Assembly (NCBI GenBank): GCA_945863205.1
Contig: CAMAZK010000017.1
Location: 1 to 36,830 of the forward strand
Length of the DNA stretch: 36,830 nucleotides
DNA from: Akkermansia muciniphila
GTDB lineage: Bacteria > Verrucomicrobiota > Verrucomicrobiia > Verrucomicrobiales > Verrucomicrobiaceae
Direction of reading: 5' to 3'
Below the pieces are notes generated by a model. It did no database searches. It was not told the origin of the DNA and saw only the letters and a program-made list of their open reading frames with translations. This document shows positions 28,213 through 36,830 of this stretch, piece by piece (positions within the stretch are counted from its first letter, which is position 1; each line of letters opens with the position of its first letter). The translations under genes were made by a program, and so were the position numbers.

Positions 28213-30531
28213 ATGAAAACCGCCCTCTTTGTCTCTCTCATCGCCCTCACGGCTGCCGCGCAGGCACAGCCGAAGTGGATCGAAGCCGAATCCTTTGCCA
28301 ACCACGGCGGCTGGGTTCTCGATACGCAGTTCATCGATTCCATGGGCTCGCCCTACCTGATGGCGCACGGCATGGGGAAGGTGGTGAAGGACGCCAGCAC
28401 GCAAGTGGAACTCCCGGCGGGCGAGTACACACTTTGGGCACGTACCAAGAACTGGGTGGGGCCGTGGGATGCGCCGGGAGCACCAGGGCGCTTCGAGATC
28501 AGCGTCAATGGCGAGAAGCTGAAGCATGAATTCGGCGCCACGGGGAAGGACTGGCAGTGGGAGAAGGCCGGACCGGTGAAAGTTTCCGGCAAGACCAAGA
28601 TCGCGCTACATGACCTCACGGGTTTCGACGGTCGCGTGGACGCCATCGTGCTTAGCGATGACGCGGGCTTCACGCCGACGACGGAGATGCGTAGAAAATT
28701 GCTCGGCCTGCCGGAGCAGGCGCCGGAGACGAGCGAGTACGACCTCGTGGTCGTCGGCGGCGGGTACTCCGGCATGGGCGCGGCGATTTCCGGCGCACGG
28801 CAGGGGCTGAAGGTGGCGTTCGTTCAGAATCGCCCGGTGCTCGGCGGCAATGGATCGAGCGAGATCCAGGTGTGGGCCATGGGTGGCACGCGCCGTGGTT
28901 TGTACCCGCATCTCGGCGAGATCGTGGAGGAGTTCGCGGACCGGGCGAGCAACAGCCCGGCTGCCTCGCCGGATGAATTCAACGACAAGCTCAAGGAAGA
29001 CACGGTGAAGGCGGAGAAGACCATCGAGCTGTTTCTCAACACGCACGTCTATGGCGTCGAGCTGAACGCGGACAAAAAGAATATCCGCAGCGTCATCGGC
29101 CTGGACACGAAGAGCGGCAAGGAAACGCGCTTTGTGGGCAAGCTGTTCGTGGATTGCACCGGCCACGGCACCGTGGGGGCGCTGGCGGGCGCGGAGTTCA
29201 TGATGGAGGAAAAAGGCCGCATGGGCATGAGCAACATGTGGGTCATGCAGAATCTGAAAAAGCCCGTTTCATGGCCGGGCACACCCTGGTCACTACAGAT
29301 GACGCTGGACGACTTCCCGGAGCCGCGTGCGCTGGCGCCCGTCGGCAAGAAGAATGCCGCCAACCAGACGGGTTTCGACCTCGGCTACACGCCGGTGCCG
29401 AATCCTGACGAGTACGTCCACGGTGAGTGGTTCTGGGAGAGCGGCTTCGACAAGCATCCGATCAACGACCTCGAACTCATCCGCGATCACAACTTCCGTG
29501 CGGTCTATGGTGCCGTTTCGGCGCTCAAGACCCTTTCCGCCGAAAAATACGCGAACTACGACCTCACCTGGCTGGCCTACATCGGCGGTCCGCGTGAAAG
29601 CCGCCGCATCGTCGGCGACCTGGTGCTCAACGGCGAAGACATGGTGAACGGCGTCATCCATCCCGACGGCTGCGTGCCGACGACCTGGGACCAGGACCTG
29701 CATTATCCGAAGGAGCAGTATGCAAAGAACTTCCCGGACAATCCCTTCATCAGCCGCGCCGTGTTTGGGAAGCACACGGACCGGAAAAACGGCTATCCGG
29801 TGCCCTACCGCTGCTTCTACTCCAAAGACATCGGGAACCTTTTCATGGCCGGTCGCACGATCAGCGTGGATCGCAACTCGCTGGGCAGCACGCGCGTGAT
29901 GCGCACCTGCGGCATGATGGGGGAGGTCGTGGGCAAGGCGGCCTGGATCTGCGTGCGCCACCACACCACGCCGCGTGGCGTGTATGAGCAGTATCTCGAC
30001 ATTTTGAAGGACCTCATGAACAAGCCCGGCGCGATGCGGCGTGACTCCCTCGAAGGCGATCTCTACCTGCCGGCCAACGCCAAGACTCTGCCGCCGATCG
30101 CCGAGGACGGCATCAATCCAGCGAAGCTCGAAGGCATCGTGATTGATGATGCGGAGGCGGAACTGAAGGGCAAGTGGGCGCACGGCGAGGGCCTGAAGCC
30201 CTTCGTGGGCAAGCACTACAGCTACGGCAGCGACAAGGACGCCAGTGCCCGCTTCGCTTTCAGCGTGAAGCAGACCGGCAGCTATGAAGTGCGCATCTTC
30301 TTCCAACCGCACGAGAACCGCGCGAAGTCAGCTCCTGTCAGTGTGCTGAGCGCGGACGGGGAGAAGACCTTCACAGTCGATCAAAGCAAGCCCGCCCCCC
30401 TCCCCCAGGGCGCCTACAGCCTGGGCACCTTCAAATTCAGCGCTGGCGAGGAGGCAGCCGTGATCTTCCGCACGAAGAACGCGGGCGGGAATGTGCACCT
30501 CGATGCCGTGCAGGTGCTGCCGGCGAAGTAG
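28213..30531 (+). CDS. Secreted FAD-dependent oxidoreductase with carbohydrate-binding-like flanks
   Basis: Signal peptide MKTALFVSLIALTAAAQA; EYDLVVVGGGYSGMGAAISGARQGLKVAFVQNRPVLGGNGSSE; VDCTGHGTVGALAGAEF; GRTISVDRNSLGSTRVMRTCGMMGEVVGKAA. Confidence 0.9.
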   Translation: MKTALFVSLIALTAAAQAQPKWIEAESFANHGGWVLDTQFIDSMGSPYLMAHGMGKVVKDASTQVELPAGEYTLWARTKNWVGPWDAPGAPGRFEISVNGEKLKHEFGATGKDWQWEKAGPVKVSGKTKIALHDLTGFDGRVDAIVLSDDAGFTPTTEMRRKLLGLPEQAPETSEYDLVVVGGGYSGMGAAISGARQGLKVAFVQNRPVLGGNGSSEIQVWAMGGTRRGLYPHLGEIVEEFADRASNSPAASPDEFNDKLKEDTVKAEKTIELFLNTHVYGVELNADKKNIRSVIGLDTKSGKETRFVGKLFVDCTGHGTVGALAGAEFMMEEKGRMGMSNMWVMQNLKKPVSWPGTPWSLQMTLDDFPEPRALAPVGKKNAANQTGFDLGYTPVPNPDEYVHGEWFWESGFDKHPINDLELIRDHNFRAVYGAVSALKTLSAEKYANYDLTWLAYIGGPRESRRIVGDLVLNGEDMVNGVIHPDGCVPTTWDQDLHYPKEQYAKNFPDNPFISRAVFGKHTDRKNGYPVPYRCFYSKDIGNLFMAGRTISVDRNSLGSTRVMRTCGMMGEVVGKAAWICVRHHTTPRGVYEQYLDILKDLMNKPGAMRRDSLEGDLYLPANAKTLPPIAEDGINPAKLEGIVIDDAEAELKGKWAHGEGLKPFVGKHYSYGSDKDASARFAFSVKQTGSYEVRIFFQPHENRAKSAPVSVLSADGEKTFTVDQSKPAPLPQGAYSLGTFKFSAGEEAAVIFRTKNAGGNVHLDAVQVLPAK

Positions 30532-30547
30532 GCATTCAAATCCAGAC

Positions 30548-30571
30548 GCATGCCCCGCCATCGGGGCATGC
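30548..30571. terminator. Perfect hairpin between convergent genes
   Basis: GCATGCCCCG-CCAT-CGGGGCATGC, 10-bp stem, 4-nt loop; no clear U tract. Confidence 0.5.
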
Positions 30572-30595
30572 AGCCGGTTTGGAATCGACCGGCAA

Positions 30596-30862
30596 TCAGG
30601 CCGCTTTCTTTTTCTTCGCGGCCGGGGCGGCGGTTTTGGTCGCCGCCTTGGCGCTCTTGGCGGCAGGCCTCTTGACCACCTTGGGCGCAGGCAGCGGAAT
30701 GATGCTCATCCACTCCTGGCAGGGGAGCCAGGCCTCCGTGCCTTCACTGCGGAGGTAGTCGGAGTCGTTGAGGAGTCCGCGCTTTTGAAAATCCAGGATC
30801 TCCGTTTTGGAGAAGGGGCCGAATTCGACAAATGTGCGGCTGAGATAGACGAGGTCTTTCAT
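30596..30862 (-). CDS. GYF_2-like domain protein with Lys/Ala-rich tail
   Basis: VYLSRTFVEFGPFSKTEILDFQKRGLLNDSDYLRSEGTEAWLPCQEW (GYF_2-like), tail KVVKRPAAKSAKAATKTAAPAAKKKKAA. Confidence 0.7.
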   Translation of the reverse strand: MKDLVYLSRTFVEFGPFSKTEILDFQKRGLLNDSDYLRSEGTEAWLPCQEWMSIIPLPAPKVVKRPAAKSAKAATKTAAPAAKKKKAA

Positions 30863-31040
30863 GGGGTATTGGGTTCAGGTTTGGGGATAGGGTTCGTTAG
30901 TGAGCGCTTACCCCTGCGGCAAGCATCAATCCTGCCACACTGCTTCTAAAAATGTTGTCCAGGCGGTCGTGAGGCCGGTGACCGGTGAGGAATTCGCTCA
31001 CCGTTGGGCTTGCGGGGCTTCACGCGACAATCTAGTTTAT

Positions 31041-32057
31041 ATGACAAGAATGATTATTTGCCTCGAATCCTCCCTCCTCGGCGGGTATCTGACCAATGAA
31101 GTGCCCGGACTGATCACGGGAGTGCTGCATCTGGCAGGCAAAGCGCAGCCGGTGCGGGTGGAGTTGGCAGGGAACTTCCTGCGCGATATCGCCGGCTGCC
31201 GGGTCGATTTTCATAATCCTCTGCCGGAAGCGAACCAGGCGGAGGTGGAGGCCGTTTCATCGCTGCAGCACGGCTACGCCGGGCTCATGACCGCCTCCTA
31301 CCGCGTGGCCAAACTGCCACGACGCCGCACTCAGTCCGGGCTGGCCAAGATTTTGGAGCCGCCGCCAGGCCTGAAGAACCTGCTTTTTTTTGAGTGGTTC
31401 AATCAAGACCACCAGAGAATCCTGATCCAGTCCTGGCACCTCCAACTGCGCGTTTCGGAGTCGCGCTGGCAGTTGACGAAAGATGAGGAAGACGTGCTTT
31501 TACGGCAGAACCGCGCCCGGCGGAAACACTTCCTGCTCGGCGAGAGGGGCCGCAGCAGCAAGGATCGCGACGCTCTTCACAGTCCAGGCCTCGACGACCC
31601 TTTCCAGCCCACCAAGCCTGGATGCGACCCCTTCGGACCGACTCTAACGGCTGAGACCGCCCAGAGGGAGCCGCTGCCGTCGAAGGCAGAAAAGGACCCC
31701 GCGATCCGCGCGGCCGCACTGGCCCAGGAGCTGCGTCGATTTCAGAGCCTGCTGGTTTTCAACGAGGAGGTCAGGACCCGACCGGCCGTCCTGCGCCTGC
31801 TCGCCACGGTCGCCGACCTGGCCGCGCACCTGATTCATGTGCTCAAGCAATTCACCGAGGAGCAAAAACAGCAATGGCGTTTTTTGGTCGTGGACCTGGA
31901 GCAGAGCCTGCCGCTCTTCGCCGCCGCATTGAACGCCACGGACCAGCTAATCCAACAAAATCCCCAGGGGGCCGACATGGATTGGCTGGCGGGTGTTCAG
32001 GCCAGCCTCCTGAACATCGAGCTGCGCATGAGAGAGCTGTTGGGACAGTTGCGCTGA
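31041..32057 (+). CDS. Hypothetical protein
   Basis: MTRMIICLESSLLGGYLTNEVPGLITGVLHLAGKAQPVRVEL...; consistent coding frame; start reassigned from 30900. Confidence 0.6.
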   Translation: MTRMIICLESSLLGGYLTNEVPGLITGVLHLAGKAQPVRVELAGNFLRDIAGCRVDFHNPLPEANQAEVEAVSSLQHGYAGLMTASYRVAKLPRRRTQSGLAKILEPPPGLKNLLFFEWFNQDHQRILIQSWHLQLRVSESRWQLTKDEEDVLLRQNRARRKHFLLGERGRSSKDRDALHSPGLDDPFQPTKPGCDPFGPTLTAETAQREPLPSKAEKDPAIRAAALAQELRRFQSLLVFNEEVRTRPAVLRLLATVADLAAHLIHVLKQFTEEQKQQWRFLVVDLEQSLPLFAAALNATDQLIQQNPQGADMDWLAGVQASLLNIELRMRELLGQLR

Positions 32058-32075
32058 TCGACGGGGCGGATTAGC

Positions 32076-32657
32076 ATGGCCGCCATGCGACTTTCCCACT
32101 TTGCCCTCGCCCTCACGATCATTCTTCTGGCCGTCACCGGGTATCTGGCCTGGGAAGCGCAGCAGGAGGCGCAGGGAGCCCGCCGTGAGCTGGAACTCGT
32201 CCGCAAACAGCAGGCCGCGCAAGAAGCATCCCGTCCCGTAGCGCCTGAGGTGGTCGCTGCCGTCCCGCCGCCTCCGGAACCGCCTCCCGCTCCCGCCAAT
32301 TCCTCCCCACCTCTCGCTGGCAGCGGGCTGATGCCAGGGACTCCGGAAGCATCCTCCACTCCGGCACCCGCGCCCCTGACCGCTTTGCAAAAGCAACTGA
32401 TGGGCATGCCCGCCGTGGCCAAGGTGCTCGACGTCCAGCCGGCGCAGGGATTCGCGGTCATCAATGCCGGAAAGAACAAGCAGCTCGAACCGGGGCTCAA
32501 ATTCGACGTCCGCCGTGCTGACGGACTGGTGGGCCGCGTGATCATCGGAGAAACCATCGACGCTGCGGAGGCAGTGGTGGACATCGACCCCACCGGCGCC
32601 ATCCCAGGGGTCTCCATCGAGGCGGGCGACGAGCTGGTGCTGCCCATTCGCAAGTGA
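32076..32657 (+). CDS. Hypothetical membrane-anchored protein with Pro-rich linker
   Basis: RLSHFALALTIILLAVTGYLAWEA TM, PPPPEPPPAPANSSPP, C-term VLDVQPAQGFAVINAGKNKQLEPGLKFDVRRADGLVGRVIIGE. Confidence 0.65.
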   Translation: MAAMRLSHFALALTIILLAVTGYLAWEAQQEAQGARRELELVRKQQAAQEASRPVAPEVVAAVPPPPEPPPAPANSSPPLAGSGLMPGTPEASSTPAPAPLTALQKQLMGMPAVAKVLDVQPAQGFAVINAGKNKQLEPGLKFDVRRADGLVGRVIIGETIDAAEAVVDIDPTGAIPGVSIEAGDELVLPIRK

Positions 32658-32669
32658 AGCACACGCCCC

Positions 32670-33419
32670 ATGGCTCGTGAACGTCTTGATCTCGTCCTGG
32701 TGAAGCAGGGTCTGGCTCCGTCCCGCGAGCAGGCGAAAAGGCTCATCATGGCCGGGGAAGTCAGCGTTACCGGACGCCGTGTCACCCAGCCCGGCTGGCT
32801 TCTCAAAGAGAGCGATCAAATCGTCGTGCGGACGCCGCCCAAGTTCGTCAGCCGCGGCGGCCTGAAGCTCGAGGGCGCCCTGGAGCACTTCGGCATCGAC
32901 GTCACCGGCATGATCGCTTTGGACGCGGGGGCCTCCACGGGCGGATTCACCGACTGCCTGCTCCAGCGCGGCGCGGTGAAGGTCTTCGCTTTCGACGTGG
33001 GGACGAATCAACTGGTCTGGAAACTGCGCAGCGACCCACGCGTGGTCTCCCGTGAGCAGTTCAATCTGCGCTACATGGTTCCGGAGGATCTCGGTCAGCT
33101 TGTGGACGTCGTCGTCGCCGATCTGTCGTTCATTTCCCTGACGTTGGTGCTGCCCGCCATCTTAAAGGCCCTGCGTCCGGGCGGGCATGCCGTGGTGCTC
33201 ATCAAGCCGCAATTCGAGCTCTCACGCGAAGAAGTCGGCAAAGGCGGGATCATCCGCGAACCGGAGTTGCACGCCAAGGCGTGCCGGCGGATCGAGGACT
33301 TTGTCCGCTCTCAAGACGGTCTCGAATGGCATGGTGTGACGGACTCGTCCATCCAGGGAACCGACGGCAACCGCGAGTTTTTGGCCTGGATTCGCACCGC
33401 CGGGCCTGCCCCGCATTAA
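32670..33419 (+). CDS. tlyA: TlyA-family RNA methyltransferase (S4 + FtsJ-like)
   Basis: RERLDLVLVKQGLAPSREQAKRLIMAGEVSV (S4), SRGGLKLEGALEHFGIDVTGMIALDAGASTGGFTDCLLQRGA, VVADLSFISLTLVLP, LIKPQFE. Confidence 0.96.
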   Translation: MARERLDLVLVKQGLAPSREQAKRLIMAGEVSVTGRRVTQPGWLLKESDQIVVRTPPKFVSRGGLKLEGALEHFGIDVTGMIALDAGASTGGFTDCLLQRGAVKVFAFDVGTNQLVWKLRSDPRVVSREQFNLRYMVPEDLGQLVDVVVADLSFISLTLVLPAILKALRPGGHAVVLIKPQFELSREEVGKGGIIREPELHAKACRRIEDFVRSQDGLEWHGVTDSSIQGTDGNREFLAWIRTAGPAPH

Positions 33420-33676
33420 AATGAAGGTGCGGCAAGAGAGGGGCGGTCGCAGGCACGCTCGCCAAAGATCTTAACGGCAGCCTCAACTCCGCAAAGGGAG
33501 CCCCTCAGGCGGCGAAAATGCCCGGTGGAACGAGGTCCACTTCCAGCAGGAGCTTGGATGGCGGCATTTCAACTGCCCCGCTGACGAGTTTTCAAAAAAC
33601 AGATAGCCTCGCCACAAGAATCTCACATTTGGGCCTCATTCACGCTAATGGCTATATTTTTGATAATTTAGACCTT

Positions 33677-33696
33677 GCAGATCTGCGATAATTATC
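33677..33696. repeat. Two abutting perfect 10-bp palindromes upstream of prepilin-like gene
   Basis: GCAGATCTGC immediately followed by GATAATTATC. Confidence 0.6.
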
Positions 33697-33725
33697 ACAA
33701 AATACAATCATCAATCCATCTCTCC

Positions 33726-34148
33726 ATGAATAACACGCTTCCACGCCCAATCTCGGCCTCGCGCTCCGGCTTTAGCCTTTTTGAGGTGCTGATGTTCATC
33801 GCCGTGATCGGCGTGATGATCGCTATCGTGGTTCCCATGTGGGGGCAGACGGAGTCGATCTACGCAGCACGCGACCGCCGCAATGCCCAGGAACTGGCGG
33901 CGATGAGCCTGATGGCCCACAGCGCCGGGCTGGACTTCATCCAGGAAGGGGATGACGTCGCCGAAACAGCGCGGGCCATCGTCCGCGGCGGCATGCCCTT
34001 GCAGGGCTCGATGAAAGGCCGCCGTTTCATCGTTCCCGGACTGAGTGAAGAGGACATCAAAGGCGCAGCCAAATTTCTCGTCATCAAGGACGGCGAGCTC
34101 ATCTACACCAACGATGAGCGTTTGGAGGACGGCTCGCAGAGCCTCTGA
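33726..34148 (+). CDS. Type IV prepilin/pseudopilin-like protein
   Basis: SRSGFSLFEVLMFIAVIGVMIAIVVPMWG: prepilin peptidase/N-methylation motif G|FSLFE plus hydrophobic helix. Confidence 0.85.
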   Translation: MNNTLPRPISASRSGFSLFEVLMFIAVIGVMIAIVVPMWGQTESIYAARDRRNAQELAAMSLMAHSAGLDFIQEGDDVAETARAIVRGGMPLQGSMKGRRFIVPGLSEEDIKGAAKFLVIKDGELIYTNDERLEDGSQSL

Positions 34149-34252
34149 TTCATCTGCCGCCCGGTGCAAAGGGGACCGCCGGCGCAATCCACGTCCAGGA
34201 AAGTCGTCGTTTTGTCTTGCCTCATGCGGAGCTTTCGTGAGCATGCTCGCCC

Positions 34253-34651
34253 ATGCCCCCCTTCCTCAAAAAGAACTGGTACCTCCTCACCCCGGCACTG
34301 ATCATTCTCATTCCGGGGCTGATCATGCTCTACTGCACCAGCATCTACGGCTACAGCATGGCTGAAGCCGGCCAGGTCGTGCTTCACATCGGCTCGACCG
34401 GCACGCGCTACGGACAGGGCTTCTCCGAGGGAAATTTCCGGCTTGTGCGCAGCGGCATGGATGGAAAAGCTGTCTTCAACATGCTCAAGGCGCCCATGGA
34501 GCGCAACCTGCCCGAAGACACGGAATGGCGCTACAGCCTCCCCGCCAGCGGTGTGCGGTACTACCACGAGCGCACCGTCATCATGGCCCGCGATGCCAAC
34601 GGCATTCCCCGGGTCAAAGAGAAGATCAGCCGTTTTCACACACCTGATTGA
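34253..34651 (+). CDS. Hypothetical membrane protein
   Basis: KNWYLLTPALIILIPGLIMLYCTSIYGY TM; consistent frame. Confidence 0.55.
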   Translation: MPPFLKKNWYLLTPALIILIPGLIMLYCTSIYGYSMAEAGQVVLHIGSTGTRYGQGFSEGNFRLVRSGMDGKAVFNMLKAPMERNLPEDTEWRYSLPASGVRYYHERTVIMARDANGIPRVKEKISRFHTPD

Positions 34652-34687
34652 TTCGGCGCTCAACCCCGCGAAAGTGACGGCCTACCC

Positions 34688-35167
34688 ATGACTCTCATCC
34701 AGCTCCCCACGCTGCGGGTCGCAGCAGCTGCCTGCGCCGTTCTTGTTCTCGCCGCGTGCGAGACCTCTCCGACGATCAAAGGCCTCCCGAAGGAGCTGCC
34801 CGTCATCAAACTTGAAGGCTCGACCTCGACGCCGTCCCACTCCATGGCCCACTCGGACTACCCGTTCGATCCGAATGGCGACTACAACACCAAGTGGGCT
34901 GCGGAAGGCGGCCAGGGCGCGGGCATGGACTACTCGTCATGGCGCACCTCCCATGGCACTTCCCGATCCGGTTCGTCCAAAAAATCCTCGTCCAAGAAAA
35001 CCTCCTCCGGTTCCAAGTCGGCAGGCCGCACCCACACCATCAAAAGCGGTGAAAACCTGGGCGGAATCGCACGGAAATACGGCACCACCGTTTCCAAACT
35101 CAAGGCAGCCAACGGCTTGAAGTCAGACCTCATCCGCGCCGGCAAGACGCTCAAGATCCCCAGGTGA
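34688..35167 (+). CDS. LysM-domain lipoprotein
   Basis: Lipobox VLAAC (AACAVLVLAAC); LysM HTIKSGENLGGIARKYGTTVSKLKAANGLKSDLIRAGKTLKIP. Confidence 0.92.
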   Translation: MTLIQLPTLRVAAAACAVLVLAACETSPTIKGLPKELPVIKLEGSTSTPSHSMAHSDYPFDPNGDYNTKWAAEGGQGAGMDYSSWRTSHGTSRSGSSKKSSSKKTSSGSKSAGRTHTIKSGENLGGIARKYGTTVSKLKAANGLKSDLIRAGKTLKIPR

Positions 35168-35775
35168 CCGTGCGTGCGCTGACCGGCATCGCGATGCTCG
35201 CCCTCACGCTGTGGGCCGCCCCCGCGGCCGAGGCCGCAGCGCTTCGCTTTTCCTCCGTCGTCATCGATGCCGGCCACGGCGGCAAAGACGGCGGGTCCGT
35301 CTGGAACGGCCTGATCGAAAAAAACCTCTGTCTCGACGTCGCCAAACGAGTGGAGACGGGCCTGAAGTCACGAGGCGTCAAAACGGTCATGACACGGCGC
35401 ACCGACGTCTTCGTGGAGCTCGAGCAGCGGGCGCGCATCGCCACGCGCGTGCCTTCCTCCATCTTCGTCAGCATCCATTTCAACGGCAACCGCTCCACGA
35501 TCATCTCCGGCGGAGAAATTTATTACCGAAGCGCGGCGGGCAAAACCCTCGCCACGGCCATCAGCAGCGCCATCAAAAGCCGCGTCACCGGCGGAACCCG
35601 CGGCATTTTTCGCTCCGACTTCAAAGTCCTCAAAGAAACCCGGCAGACCGCCGTCCTCGTCGAGTGCGGCTACATCAGCAACAAACGTGAGGCCGCACGC
35701 TGCGCCACCCCGGCCCACCGCCAAAAAATCGCCGACGCCATCGTCAGCGGCATCCTGGCCGTGCGGGCCAAATGA
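35164..35775 (+). CDS. N-acetylmuramoyl-L-alanine amidase (Amidase_3)
   Basis: VVIDAGHGGKDGG, SSIFVSIHFNGN, VLVECGYISNKREA; GTG start overlapping the LysM gene stop. Confidence 0.95.
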   Translation: MTVRALTGIAMLALTLWAAPAAEAAALRFSSVVIDAGHGGKDGGSVWNGLIEKNLCLDVAKRVETGLKSRGVKTVMTRRTDVFVELEQRARIATRVPSSIFVSIHFNGNRSTIISGGEIYYRSAAGKTLATAISSAIKSRVTGGTRGIFRSDFKVLKETRQTAVLVECGYISNKREAARCATPAHRQKIADAIVSGILAVRAK

Positions 35776-35881
35776 GGGCTCGGTTTTCATTTCTTTTGAA
35801 AACCGCCGTCGCGACCTGCAGGCACCGGAGTTGACGAATGAATCTGCCTGAGTGAATGAAGCGTACCTAGACCAGAGTCCC

Positions 35882-36830
35882 ATGCCCGCAGCCGTCATCA
35901 ACGCAAGCAATCCGGTTTTCCCCTTTCATCTCGTCAGGGCGGACCTGGAACGGGTCGAGGCGGCCATTCTCGACCAGGCACGGGCTTTTGACCCCGGCGT
36001 CGAAGGCTACGTCAGCTACGTCTGCAGGACATCCGGCAAGCGCATCCGCCCCGCCCTCGCCGTGCTCGCAGGCGGTGCCACCGGCGGCACGCATGAGGGC
36101 CACACGCGCCTCTCTGTCATCCTGGAACTCGTCCACATCGCATCCCTCGTCCATGACGACATCATGGACGGTGCGGACATCCGCCGCGCCCAGCCCACCG
36201 CTGTCGCGAAATGGGGCAGCAGCCTCAGCGTCCTGCTCGGAGACAGCCTCTTCGCCTACGCTCTCGAGCTCGCCACCGAATTCGACGACACGCACGTCTG
36301 CCGCACCATCGCCCGGGCCTCGCGCGATGTCTGCTCCGGTGAGATCCTCCAGACGCAGCGCCGTTTCGACCTGAACCTCTCCGTCGCCGATTATCTCAAG
36401 ATGATCGAGATGAAGACCGCCGCGCTCTTCGCCGCCGCCAGCGAGCTAGGCGCCCGCCTCAACGATCAGCCGGAGAAAGTCCAGCACGCCCTGCGCGACT
36501 ACGGCCTCAAAGTCGGCACCGCTTATCAGATCTACGACGACTGCCTCGACATCATCGGCGACGAAAAAACCGTCGGCAAAACGCTCCGCACCGACCTCGC
36601 CCGCGGCAAGCTCACCCTGCCCATCCTATACCTGCTCGAAAGCGCCACCGAGGCGCAAAAGCAAAAGCTCAACCGCATCCTCCTCAAGGGCGAGCCCATG
36701 GACACCACCATCCTCGCCGGAATCGCCGACTACGAAGGCGCCGTCGAACGTGCGGTCAAATTCGCCCAGGATCTCCTCGCCTCCGCGCTCGCCGACCTGA
36801 TCGGTCTGCCCGCCACCACCCACAAGCAGG
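35882..36830 (+). CDS. Polyprenyl (trans-isoprenyl) diphosphate synthase, truncated at window edge
   Basis: GKRIRPAL, LVHDDIMDGADIRR (first DDxxD), GLKVGTAYQIYDDCLDIIGDEKTVGKTLRTDLARGKLTLPILYLLE (second Asp-rich); open to end of window so absent from the ORF track. Confidence 0.95.
   Translation, partial: MPAAVINASNPVFPFHLVRADLERVEAAILDQARAFDPGVEGYVSYVCRTSGKRIRPALAVLAGGATGGTHEGHTRLSVILELVHIASLVHDDIMDGADIRRAQPTAVAKWGSSLSVLLGDSLFAYALELATEFDDTHVCRTIARASRDVCSGEILQTQRRFDLNLSVADYLKMIEMKTAALFAAASELGARLNDQPEKVQHALRDYGLKVGTAYQIYDDCLDIIGDEKTVGKTLRTDLARGKLTLPILYLLESATEAQKQKLNRILLKGEPMDTTILAGIADYEGAVERAVKFAQDLLASALADLIGLPATTHKQ

Noticed and set aside
29293-30312. 339-aa minus-strand ORF
   Set aside because: Antisense to the FAD oxidoreductase with clear dinucleotide-binding motif.

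Overview
High-GC bacterial chromosomal window. Family content and autotransporter-associated-repeat-type secreted protein style suggest a Verrucomicrobia/Planctomycetes-type genome, but this is inference only. Left edge (1-6.7 kb): a VirD4/TraD-like type IV coupling ATPase, an edge-truncated small coiled-coil ORF, and a divergent ~1600-aa multidomain protein with an atypical-kinase-like N-terminal region, an EF-hand-like loop, a Pro-rich linker and a duplicated coiled-coil module. This is the best candidate for an undescribed system in the window. Next come a Ser/Thr kinase with a peptidoglycan-binding-like C-terminus, a secreted repeat protein, and a minus-strand operon ExbB/TolQ - ExbD - TonB-like - Zn-ribbon - MoxR - DUF58::TgpA-transglutaminase fusion. 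Further right are a short NagA-like amidohydrolase, a decayed IS1595/ISXO2-like transposase fragment, a HigBA toxin-antitoxin pair, RNase P RNA (rnpB, minus strand, not captured by the ORF track), a gcvT-gcvH-(Asp/Asn hydroxylase)-gcvP cluster, a DUF1080 protein, an AbrB/Doc pair, a LacI regulator with a perfect operator-like palindrome and a divergent FAD oxidoreductase, a GYF_2-like protein, a TlyA-like protein, a prepilin-like protein, LysM and amidase cell-wall genes, and an edge-truncated polyprenyl synthetase. No CRISPR array or tRNA was recognised. All family calls come from motif reading, not database searches.
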